A stretch of DNA of 9,797 nucleotides from an uncultured Collinsella sp. (lineage in GTDB: Bacteria > Actinomycetota > Coriobacteriia > Coriobacteriales > Coriobacteriaceae). Made by a program: the position numbers and the translations under genes. The stretch spans positions 1-9,797 of the forward strand of contig CABUZF010000025.1 in NCBI GenBank assembly GCA_902495985.1. Reading direction: 5' to 3'. Positions 1 to 5,620 of this stretch are shown here, one piece after another. Within the stretch, counting starts at the first letter, position 1. The number at the start of each line of letters is the position of its first letter. The notes under the pieces were generated by a model. The model had not been told where the DNA came from. It worked only from the letters and a program-made list of their open reading frames with translations, and made no database searches.

Positions 1-173
1 ATGAGGAACAGCGCGGTGATGGCGCCGGCGATAGCAAAGACGCGATGACGGTACACCTGATGTGTTATGCCAACAAGGAATCGCGGCATGGCGAAGAGCC
101 TGCCACCCCTGGGATCCGCAACCGGCGCGGTCCGGGCGGCCGCGTGGCCGATATGTCGCTCGCGGGTACTCAT
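1..173 (-). CDS. Unidentified membrane-anchored protein, N-terminal part only
   Basis: An open frame runs from an ATG at 173-171 off the left edge, giving 57 full codons. The product starts MSTRERHIGHAAART, continues through a basic stretch (RFLVGITHQVYRHR) and enters a hydrophobic segment VFAIAGAITALFL at about residues 44-56. This is the pattern of a cytoplasmic N-terminus followed by a first membrane segment or signal anchor. The sequence AAAGGG lies 3 bases before the ATG, a closely spaced ribosome binding site. A second in-frame ATG at 89-87 (start MPRFLVGITHQ), with AGG nine bases upstream, would give a more conventional short N-terminus. TACACT about 11 bases upstream of the first ATG could be a -10 box, which would make the mRNA almost leaderless and would favour the inner start. 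Too little is present to name a family. Confidence 0.6.
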   Translation of the reverse strand, partial: MSTRERHIGHAAARTAPVADPRGGRLFAMPRFLVGITHQVYRHRVFAIAGAITALFL

Positions 174-239
174 AGTCCCTTTAGTGTACCGACAGATGGA
201 TCGAAAAAGCGGGCCGCATGTCCCAAAATCCGCAGACGG

Positions 240-277
240 CAAGGCGCCCGGAGAGCGCATACTCGCCGGGCGCCTTG
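240..277 (-). terminator. GC-rich hairpin after the beta-glucosidase gene, probable terminator
   Basis: A perfect 12-bp inverted repeat has arms at 240-251 (CAAGGCGCCCGG) and 266-277, and the loop contains a further GAG/CTC pairing. It sits 35 bases beyond the stop of the minus-strand GH1 gene and before the next minus-strand gene, which is the right place for a terminator. No T-run follows directly on the minus strand (TTTT appears only about 11 bases later), so it is an atypical intrinsic terminator. Confidence 0.5.
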
Positions 278-312
278 GCTAGGAGGCTATGAAGTTGAGT
301 GTCTCAGCTTCC

Positions 313-1743
313 TTAGGATAGGTCCTCACCATTCGTTTCAATGACATGCTTGTACCAGTCGAAGCTCTTCTTTTTGGAACGCTTGAGGGTACCGTTGCCC
401 GCATCGTCGCGATCCACATAGATAAAGCCGTAGCGCTTGGACATCTCGCCCGTGCCGGCAGACACCAGGTCGATCGGGCCCCAGGTAGTGTAGCCCAGCA
501 GGTCAACGCCGTCCTCGGTCACCGCATCGCGCATGGTCTGGATGTGCTGACGCAGGAAGTCGATACGGTAGTCGTCGTTGATGGAGCCATCCTCCTCGAC
601 AACATCCTTGGCGCCCAGACCGTTCTCGACCACAAACAGCGGCTTCTGATAACGATCGTACAGGTCGTTGAGGGTGATGCGAAAGCCCAGCGGATCGATG
701 GCCCAGCCCCACTGGCTCTCCTGCAGGTAGGGGTTCTTGGCGCCGGCGAAGGCGTTGCCCTGGGTGCGCTCGACATCGGGGTTATCGGCACCGGCGGAGC
801 AACGGGTGCTGTAATAGCTAAAGCTGATGAAGTCGACGGTGTTGGCGGCCAGGATCTCGCGGTCCTCGTCCGTCATGCCCACATCGATACCCAGACGCTC
901 GAGCTTCTTGACGGCATAGGCCGGGTAGTAGCCACGGCTCTGAACGTCGACGAAGAAGTAATTGTCCTGATTGTCGAGCTGCGCCTGGCGCACATCGCCC
1001 GGACGACAGCTGTAGGGGTAGTAGCTACCTGCGGCGAGCATGCAGCCAATCTTGACCTCGGGGTCGATCTCGTGGGCAATCTTGGTTGCCCAAGCGCTGG
1101 CAACGAGCTCGTTGTGGGCGGCCAGGTACTCGACAGCCTCCTTGTTCTCGCCCTCCTCAAAGACCAGGCCGGCACCCATAAACGGCAGGTGCAAGATCAT
1201 ATTGATCTCGTTAAAGGTGAGCCAGTACTTCACCAGGCCCTTGTAGCGGGTAAAGATCGTGGTCGCGAGATTCTTGTAGAAGTCGATGAGCTTGCGGTTG
1301 CGCCAGCCGCCGTACTCCTTGATGAGATGAATCGGGCAGTCGAAGTGCGTGATAGTCACGAGCGGCTCGATACCGTGCGCCTGGCACTCGCGGAACACAT
1401 CCTCGTAGAAGGCCAGGCCAGCCTCATTGGGCTCGGTCTCGTCGCCGTTGGGGAAGATGCGGGTCCAAGCCAGGCTCATACGGAAGGTCTTAAAGCCCAT
1501 CTCGGCAAAGAGAGCAATGTCCTCTTTGTAGTGGTGATAGAAATCGATGCCGGTCTGCGCGGGATAGTAATAGCCGTCCTCGAAGTCGAGCATTTTACGC
1601 TGGCCGGAGACCACCGCATAGCGCTCGGGGCCGTGCGGAGCCACGTCCACGTTGGCAAGGCCGCGGCCGTCCACGTTATAGGCGCCCTCGCACTGGTTGG
1701 CAGCCGTCGCGCCGCCCCACAGGAAGTCTTTACAGAAAGCCAT
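313..1743 (-). CDS. Glycoside hydrolase family 1, 6-phospho-beta-glucosidase
   Basis: This 476-residue cytoplasmic enzyme hydrolyses phosphorylated beta-glucosides, such as cellobiose- or arbutin-type 6-phosphates, after PTS uptake. GH1 landmarks are in order: the N-terminal FLWGGATAANQCEGA at 7-21, the acid/base glutamate in TFNE (E179), and the nucleophile in VVENG (E373). The C-terminal SKRYGFIYVD at 435-444 supplies Lys436 and Tyr438, equivalent to the phosphate-binding pair of 6-phospho-glycosidases. The serine usually six residues before that lysine appears to be glycine (G430). Length is normal for the family. ATG at 1743 is preferred because AAAGGA lies seven bases upstream; a GTG at 1761 would overlap that site. 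The gene appears to be transcribed alone, and no PTS or antiterminator gene is visible, so substrate delivery must be encoded elsewhere. The exact aryl-glucoside or disaccharide preference cannot be read from the sequence. Confidence 0.93.
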   Translation of the reverse strand: MAFCKDFLWGGATAANQCEGAYNVDGRGLANVDVAPHGPERYAVVSGQRKMLDFEDGYYYPAQTGIDFYHHYKEDIALFAEMGFKTFRMSLAWTRIFPNGDETEPNEAGLAFYEDVFRECQAHGIEPLVTITHFDCPIHLIKEYGGWRNRKLIDFYKNLATTIFTRYKGLVKYWLTFNEINMILHLPFMGAGLVFEEGENKEAVEYLAAHNELVASAWATKIAHEIDPEVKIGCMLAAGSYYPYSCRPGDVRQAQLDNQDNYFFVDVQSRGYYPAYAVKKLERLGIDVGMTDEDREILAANTVDFISFSYYSTRCSAGADNPDVERTQGNAFAGAKNPYLQESQWGWAIDPLGFRITLNDLYDRYQKPLFVVENGLGAKDVVEEDGSINDDYRIDFLRQHIQTMRDAVTEDGVDLLGYTTWGPIDLVSAGTGEMSKRYGFIYVDRDDAGNGTLKRSKKKSFDWYKHVIETNGEDLS

Positions 1744-1778
1744 ACATCGATCCTTTCGCACGCTGTTGTCATAGGCTC

Positions 1779-1807
1779 AGTATCCCTGCAAACAACGCGT
1801 CGCTCAA
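1779..1807 (-). promoter_or_regulatory. Candidate sigma-70 promoter of the GH1 gene
   Basis: On the minus strand, TTGAGC (1807-1802) and GATACT (1784-1779) are separated by exactly 17 bases. Each hexamer matches the consensus at four of six positions. This would give a leader of about 30 bases before the ATG at 1743. Confidence 0.4.
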
Positions 1808-1884
1808 CGGCAACGGCGCAGGCCGATACTTCTTTTCGCGCGCGGGTGCTCGGCAGCCGCCCCCGCCTGACACTTTTTGATACC

Positions 1885-1939
1885 GCCGCCCTACACCACC
1901 ACAATGGGGACAGGCACCTTTGTGGTGGTTTGGGGCGGT
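1885..1939. repeat. Long imperfect palindrome with a GGGGACAGGCACC loop
   Basis: The inner arms ACCACCACAA (1895-1904) and TTGTGGTGGT (1920-1929) pair perfectly. After one C/T mismatch (1894, 1930) pairing resumes between 1885-1893 and 1931-1939 with two G-T wobbles, so about 19 of 20 positions can pair around a 15-base loop. No T-run follows on either strand, so it is more like a dispersed REP-type palindrome than an intrinsic terminator. The identification as a REP element is inferred from shape alone. Confidence 0.6.
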
Positions 1940-1942
1940 TTG

Positions 1943-1997
1943 TCTCGATCTGTAACAGCTAGGCCGTCAAAACCGGGCCCGGTGTTACAGATCGAGA
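1943..1997. repeat. Palindromic unit 1 of a tandem pair (55 bases)
   Basis: Perfect 15-bp arms, TCTCGATCTGTAACA at 1943-1957 and its complement at 1983-1997, enclose 25 bases. The spacer ends in a separate 12-bp perfect palindrome, ACCGGGCCCGGT (1972-1983). The left arm is preceded by TTTG, as in unit 2. Confidence 0.8.
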
Positions 1998-2022
1998 TCT
2001 TTCGGGCAGCCCCTGCAGTTTG

Positions 2023-2077
2023 TCTAAATCTGTAACAGGTAGAGACGATTTAGCCCTCCAGATGTTACAGATCGAGA
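2023..2077. repeat. Palindromic unit 2 of a tandem pair (55 bases)
   Basis: The same length and arrangement as the unit 80 bases to its left. Arms TCTAAATCTGTAACA (2023-2037) and TGTTACAGATCGAGA (2063-2077) pair at 13 of 15 positions; the right arm is identical to that of unit 1. Spacers differ except for G.TAG just after the left arm. Conserved arms with a divergent spacer suggest a repeated mobile or regulatory palindrome. Confidence 0.8.
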
Positions 2078-2086
2078 TGGAAGATT

Positions 2087-2731
2087 CTAGTCGCAGGCGA
2101 TGTCGAGGTTCTTGCCGATGAGGCCTACGTAGCCGCCCTCGGCAGCCTTGGGGCTGTCGGCATGGCAGAGAACCCACTTGTCGGCCTTCCAATAGCAGTA
2201 AGCGTCACCGGCCGTGGGCATGTCGGCCGCAGCCTCGAGGCGCGGACCGTTGGTGCCGGCGGGCAGCGCCACCATCACCTGGAAGCCCCCATCGTCGACC
2301 ATGCACGGCGTGTAGTGAAGCGTGGTGTTGAAAACCTCAACAAGCGTACCGGCCGGTACACGGAACGCCTTGACGCACGCGGTGTCGAGCTTGCCGTCCT
2401 CGATCTCCCAGCGATGCGCCACGAGCAGGATAAAGTCGCGCGCGCCCAGGTTGAACTCGCTGGCGCGATGATACTCCAGGCAGTTGAGCTGCGTGTTGTG
2501 GCCATTGCACCAGCCCAGCTGGAAGGGTCGGCCGCCAAACATGAGAAAGCCCAGTTTATCGGCATCCTTGACGCCCTCGAGCTCCGGCGCACTTGCTACG
2601 TACTTGCTGCCCTCGGGAATGGACGTGGCAGAAAGCGCCTCGAGCACGGGCGACGTGAGCTCGGACGGAACGTTATTCCAAACGTTGCCATAGGATTTGA
2701 ACTCGGGATCGTTGACAGAGTAGATATGCAT
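2087..2731 (-). CDS. DUF4867 family protein, cupin-like, possible sugar-related enzyme
   Basis: This 214-residue soluble protein has no signal peptide or membrane segment. I recognise the DUF4867 family from the conserved core CNGHNTQLNCLEYHRASEFN (about residues 75-94), followed by DFILLVAHRWEIEDGKLDT and VPAGTLVEVFNTTLHYTPC. The spaced His and Glu residues (HNT, EYHR, E.N, then LHY) within a beta-rich sequence look like a cupin metal site. The biochemical role is not established to my knowledge; position between GH1 and luxS does not decide it. The start is ATG at 2731, because AGGAG lies five bases upstream; a GTG two codons earlier overlaps that site. It has its own promoter, lies downstream of the luxS terminator, and is expected to be transcribed independently, possibly under the repressor-like palindrome before it. 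Confidence 0.85.
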   Translation of the reverse strand: MHIYSVNDPEFKSYGNVWNNVPSELTSPVLEALSATSIPEGSKYVASAPELEGVKDADKLGFLMFGGRPFQLGWCNGHNTQLNCLEYHRASEFNLGARDFILLVAHRWEIEDGKLDTACVKAFRVPAGTLVEVFNTTLHYTPCMVDDGGFQVMVALPAGTNGPRLEAAADMPTAGDAYCYWKADKWVLCHADSPKAAEGGYVGLIGKNLDIACD

Positions 2732-2740
2732 GTTCACTCC

Positions 2741-2766
2741 TGTTCGTAAATGTGACTATACGAACA
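2741..2766 (-). promoter_or_regulatory. Candidate operator: 8-bp inverted repeat before the DUF4867 gene
   Basis: The arms TGTTCGTA (2741-2748) and TACGAACA (2759-2766) are perfect complements separated by 10 bases. The site starts at the edge of the predicted -10 box and covers the expected transcription start, then ends just before the ribosome binding site. That is a classic repressor position, but a leader hairpin that affects translation is equally possible. Confidence 0.5.
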
Positions 2767-2794
2767 TTCTAGAACAAACATGAGCGATTTTGAA
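2766..2794 (-). promoter_or_regulatory. Candidate promoter of the DUF4867 gene
   Basis: On the minus strand, TTCAAA (2794-2789) is followed after 17 bases by TAGAAT (2771-2766, five of six consensus bases). The -35 box lies inside a small inverted repeat, GAGCG/CGCTC at 2782-2799. The stretch is AT-rich compared with its surroundings and lies just downstream of the luxS terminator. Confidence 0.5.
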
Positions 2795-2815
2795 CGCTCG
2801 TCCCGACCAATCAAC

Positions 2816-2847
2816 AAAAAGGCGCCCCCGCATAAGCGAAGGCGCCC
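2816..2847 (-). terminator. Intrinsic terminator of luxS
   Basis: On the minus strand, about 30 bases after the luxS stop, GGCGCC pairs with GGCGCC with an inner CGC/GCG pairing across a two-base mismatch and a TTAT loop. TTTTT (2820-2816) follows directly. This is a well-formed rho-independent terminator, and it separates luxS from the DUF4867 gene. Confidence 0.85.
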
Positions 2848-2875
2848 AATGCGCGCGTTTTGGGCGATAAAGCCC

Positions 2876-3364
2876 TTACGCCTGCTGATAGTGCAGGTGC
2901 TTCTCGTCGATATCGGCCAGGTCGCGGTCGAGGTAGCGGCGTGCGAGCCAGTTTGCCATGGGGAGGTTCTGGTCCAGATAGTTACCGCACTCCTCGGGAG
3001 CGGCACCGGGGACATCGCCCTCAAAGTCGGCGACAAACTCGAACAGCTCACGCACGAGCGACAGAATCTCCTCGCTCGTCACCTCACCAAACACGACGAG
3101 GTAAAAGCCCGTGCGGCAGCCCATGGGCCCAAAGTAGACAATGCGGCTCGACCACTCGGCATGGTTGCGGAGGAACGTCGCGCCCAGGTGTTCGATGGTG
3201 TGGCACTCGGCCGTGTTCATGACCGGCTCCTTATTGGGCGTGGTCAGGCGTAGGTCAAAGGTGGTGACGACGGCGGCGGTCGCCGGATCGCGGTCGATGC
3301 GGCTCACGTACACGCCGGGCTCAAGCAGCAGATGGTCAACGGAAAAGCTCGCGATGCGCTCCAT
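2876..3364 (-). CDS. luxS: S-ribosylhomocysteine lyase LuxS
   Basis: This 162-residue enzyme cleaves S-ribosylhomocysteine to homocysteine and DPD, the precursor of autoinducer-2, in the cytoplasmic activated methyl cycle. All signatures are present: HTIEH at 55-59 gives metal ligands His55 and His59 with catalytic Glu58; MGCRTGFY at 81-88 carries catalytic Cys83; ECGNY at 125-129 gives the third metal ligand Cys126; FDLR lies at 36-39. Length is typical. The ATG at 3364 has GAGAGG seven bases upstream. It is flanked by its own promoter and terminator, so it is a single-gene transcription unit. The partner nucleosidase gene (mtnN/pfs) is not in the window. Confidence 0.97.
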   Translation of the reverse strand: MERIASFSVDHLLLEPGVYVSRIDRDPATAAVVTTFDLRLTTPNKEPVMNTAECHTIEHLGATFLRNHAEWSSRIVYFGPMGCRTGFYLVVFGEVTSEEILSLVRELFEFVADFEGDVPGAAPEECGNYLDQNLPMANWLARRYLDRDLADIDEKHLHYQQA

Positions 3365-3387
3365 GGCAGATCCTCTCGATAGTCAAA

Positions 3388-3456
3388 TTGGGACGGGGCT
3401 TTTTAGCTGGTTCGAATGGTCGCACCAATCATACCAGTCAAAAAAGCCCGTCCCAA
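3388..3456 (-). terminator. Long stem-loop between nucleoside hydrolase and luxS
   Basis: Arms 3388-3404 and 3441-3456 (TTGGGACGGGCTTTTT read on the minus strand) pair over 16 bp with one bulged G. Nested inside are CTGGT/ACCAG (3407-3411, 3433-3437) and a short TGGT/ACCA hairpin. It starts 9 bases after the nucleoside hydrolase stop and so probably ends or processes that transcript. Only TTT follows on the minus strand, so the terminator is imperfect. The stem also contains the luxS promoter. Confidence 0.6.
3428..3456 (-). promoter_or_regulatory. Predicted luxS promoter
   Basis: On the minus strand, TTGGGA (3456-3451) and TATGAT (3433-3428, five of six consensus bases) have the optimal 17-base spacing. 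Transcription would start near 3421, giving a leader of about 57 bases. The -35 box and spacer form one arm of the long stem-loop that follows the nucleoside hydrolase gene. Confidence 0.55.
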
Positions 3457-3465
3457 AAAGACAAC

Positions 3466-4440
3466 TTAGCCCAGGACGCGGGCCATGCGCGCCTTGAACT
3501 CGGACAGGAAGCGCGGGGCGTCGACGGTCAGCGCCACGAGTGCGCTCTTGTCCGGATCGGACAAGCGGCGCTCATCGCAGATGGTGCGACCGCGGTACTC
3601 GCCCAGCAGATCAACACGCAGGTTGCAGCCGAGTGCACCTACGAGCGTGGGGTCGATCGCCACGGCAACGGCCAGCGGATCGTGCAGCGCACAACCACCC
3701 AGGTAGGGTGCGTTCATCTCGTACGAGCCAATGTAGTGCTCGACCATACTCGCAAATGCGCAGCCCGCCATGGTGCCCGAGCCCGTCCAGCCGGCAACGT
3801 CGCGGCGTGTGAGCACCACGCGATGCGTCACGTCCAGACCCACCATGGTGAGCTTACGGCCCGAGCGCAGCACCGCGTCGGCTGCCTCGGGGTCGCTCGC
3901 CATGTTGGCCTCGGCGCCCGCGCTCACGTTACCGGGCACGGTAAGGGCGCCGCCCATCACGACCACGCGGCCGATGGACATCATCGCCACCGCATCGCGC
4001 TCCAGGGCGAGCGCCAGGTTGGAGAGCGGGCCAGTCGCTACGTAGACCAGATCGGGACCATAGGTGCGCGCGGCATCGATCAGATAATCGACCGCAGCGT
4101 TGCCGTCGGCCGAGGTCGCTCCCACCGGCTCGTAGGGCGACGCGGGCACGCTCGCGCCGCCGATGCCGTTCTTGCCGTGAATGAGCGCGGTGGACGCCGG
4201 CGGCGTATAGGGCTCAGTCGCCTGCAGAGGACGGTCGGCACCCAGGTACACCGGAACCTCGGGGCGACCCAGCAGATCGAGCACCGCCAGGCAATTGTGC
4301 GCCGATTGCTCGACGCGCACGTTGCCAAAGCACGTGGTGATGCCCACGAGCTCCACCTCGGGGCTCGCGATGGCATAGGCCAGCGCCATCGCATCGTCCA
4401 CACCCATATCCAGATCAAGGATCAGCTTCTTGATTGCCAT
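3466..4440 (-). CDS. Inosine-uridine-type nucleoside hydrolase
   Basis: This 324-residue cytoplasmic enzyme hydrolyses ribonucleosides to free base and ribose. Family motifs: DLDMGVDDA at 9-17 supplies the calcium-binding aspartates D9, D11, D15 and D16, with methionine where the usual motif has proline. GPLSN lies at 137-141, MGGA at 162-165, then N171, E177 and N179 of the substrate loop. GLDVTH is at 201-206, and ALHDP at 251-255 carries the His and Asp (H253, D254) near the active site. ATG at 4440 is preferred, with GGAG seven bases upstream; another ATG at 4470 directly abuts the ribokinase stop and has no ribosome binding site. It lies 30 bases downstream of ribokinase on the same strand, so hydrolase plus ribokinase form a salvage pair. 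Purine or pyrimidine preference cannot be decided. Confidence 0.92.
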   Translation of the reverse strand: MAIKKLILDLDMGVDDAMALAYAIASPEVELVGITTCFGNVRVEQSAHNCLAVLDLLGRPEVPVYLGADRPLQATEPYTPPASTALIHGKNGIGGASVPASPYEPVGATSADGNAAVDYLIDAARTYGPDLVYVATGPLSNLALALERDAVAMMSIGRVVVMGGALTVPGNVSAGAEANMASDPEAADAVLRSGRKLTMVGLDVTHRVVLTRRDVAGWTGSGTMAGCAFASMVEHYIGSYEMNAPYLGGCALHDPLAVAVAIDPTLVGALGCNLRVDLLGEYRGRTICDERRLSDPDKSALVALTVDAPRFLSEFKARMARVLG

Positions 4441-4470
4441 TGTTCTACTCCGCTTCTCCGTCTTTATCAT

Positions 4471-5433
4471 TTAACCAAACCAATGTTCAACTTCGGCGCG
4501 CGTGGGAATCGATTGCTGAGCGCCCAGGCGCGACACCGTCACTGCCGAGGCGCGAGCACCCGCGACCATGCACTCAAAGAGCGGCAAGTCTTCTAGGCGA
4601 GCCGCCGCCAACGCACCGATAAACGTATCGCCGGCGGCCGTCGTATCGACCACCGCGCTCGAAAGTGCCGGCATGCGCAGCAGCTCACCGTCATCACCGA
4701 GCGTAACCGAGCCGGCACCACCCAGCGTGATGACCGCAGTCCCGGCGCCCTTAGCAAGCAGGGCGTTGAGTGCAGCGGCGCAGCTCTCATCGTCCTTGGG
4801 CAGGATACCCGTCAGAACCTGGCACTCGGTCTCGTTGGGGCAGACCAAGTCGACCGCAGGCCACGCTCCTGCCGGCAAGTCGCAGGCGGGCGCCGGATTA
4901 AAGACCGCATAGAACCCCAGCTCGTGAGCGCAAACAAGCGCATCGGCCGTCGCTGCAAGGTCACATTCACCCTGGGCGATAAAGACGCTTCCGGCAGCCG
5001 GGGCAATCTCGCTGGCGTCGCCGTCGAGCTCATGGGCCACCAGACGCCTCAGCGCGCAGGCCACATCCTCACCCGCAAGCGCATGGTTAGCGCCCGGTGA
5101 CAGCACGATGCGGTTATCGCTCTCGCAGCGAATGATGGTCGCGGTACCGGTCTCCACGTCATCGCGACGCGCCACAAACTCAACGCCCACGCCGGCATCC
5201 TGAAGTCCCGCCACCAGCGCATCGCCAAACGTATCGCGCCCAACCGCGCCGATCATGCACGTGCGCGCACCCATGCGCGCGGCGGCGACGGCCTGGTTGG
5301 CGCCCTTGCCGCCGGCGTTGGTGATAAACCCGCTGCCGCCGACGGTCTCGCCCGCACGCGGTATGCGCTCGCACGCCACCGAAAGGTCCATGTTCATGCT
5401 GCCGAACACCGCAACGATGCTGTGATCCGCCAT
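4471..5433 (-). CDS. rbsK: Ribokinase (PfkB family)
   Basis: This 320-residue cytoplasmic kinase phosphorylates ribose to ribose 5-phosphate with ATP. PfkB signatures: the N-terminal GSMNMDL at 11-17, the sugar-binding NAGGKGANQ at 39-47, CPNETE at 198-203, and DTTAAGDTFIGAL at 263-275, which contains the anion hole and the catalytic base D269. The start is ATG at 5433, with AGGAGG five bases upstream; an upstream extension of 11 residues is open but lacks that signal. It is the first gene of a two-gene unit with nucleoside hydrolase, which supplies its substrate. No ribose transporter or LacI-type regulator lies next to it, which argues for nucleoside-derived rather than imported ribose. A related sugar kinase specificity, such as deoxyribose, cannot be fully excluded. 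Confidence 0.92.
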   Translation of the reverse strand: MADHSIVAVFGSMNMDLSVACERIPRAGETVGGSGFITNAGGKGANQAVAAARMGARTCMIGAVGRDTFGDALVAGLQDAGVGVEFVARRDDVETGTATIIRCESDNRIVLSPGANHALAGEDVACALRRLVAHELDGDASEIAPAAGSVFIAQGECDLAATADALVCAHELGFYAVFNPAPACDLPAGAWPAVDLVCPNETECQVLTGILPKDDESCAAALNALLAKGAGTAVITLGGAGSVTLGDDGELLRMPALSSAVVDTTAAGDTFIGALAAARLEDLPLFECMVAGARASAVTVSRLGAQQSIPTRAEVEHWFG

Positions 5434-5620
5434 GGAAACCTCCTCATCTGCGGGCCTTATGCCCACCGCCGGCCGTCGATCGTGCGCTCTCGCACCCCCT
5501 ATAACTTTAGTTCACTTTGATGTGGACGCGTGCTTGAGCTTGCGCCAGCAGCAAGCATTCACAGGAGCAGGCAGCTACAATGAAGGCGTGCTGATTATTC
5601 TCGTCATTGGATGATGTTTT
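5434..5620. other. Divergent intergenic region, ribokinase and acyltransferase
   Basis: This region must hold both promoters. For the plus-strand gene, TACAAT (5576-5581) is a good -10 box but has no convincing -35. For ribokinase, TATAGG on the minus strand (5503-5498) is only a weak candidate. Overlapping inverted repeats TGCTTG/CAAGCA and GCTTGC/GCAAGC lie around 5531-5556. Confidence 0.4.

Larger units (their letters stand above)
1744..2086. other. 343-base gap: GH1 promoter region plus palindromic repeats
   Basis: No credible gene is seen here. From right to left, along the direction of GH1 transcription, it holds two 55-base palindromic units (2023-2077 and 1943-1997), a long hairpin (1885-1939), about 75 unremarkable bases, and a candidate promoter (1779-1807). 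No clear intrinsic terminator for the DUF4867 gene is visible, so the palindromes may serve that role, or read-through into the GH1 gene may occur. Confidence 0.7.

Noticed and set aside
289..321. AGGAGG followed by a 10-codon frame on the plus strand
   Set aside because: The spacing to the ATG is only two bases, and the frame overlaps the 3' end of the GH1 gene.
346..1962. 538-codon plus-strand open frame opposite the GH1 gene
   Set aside because: It is antisense to a gene with all GH1 catalytic motifs. It resembles no known domain, and long antisense frames are expected in GC-rich DNA.
3388..4596. 402-codon plus-strand open frame opposite nucleoside hydrolase
   Set aside because: His/Arg-rich shadow of a confidently assigned gene on the other strand.
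5581..5595. Four-codon frame (ATG AAG GCG TGC TGA) before the acyltransferase
   Set aside because: Considered as a leader peptide, but it is too short, and no convincing alternative hairpins or ribosome binding site accompany it.
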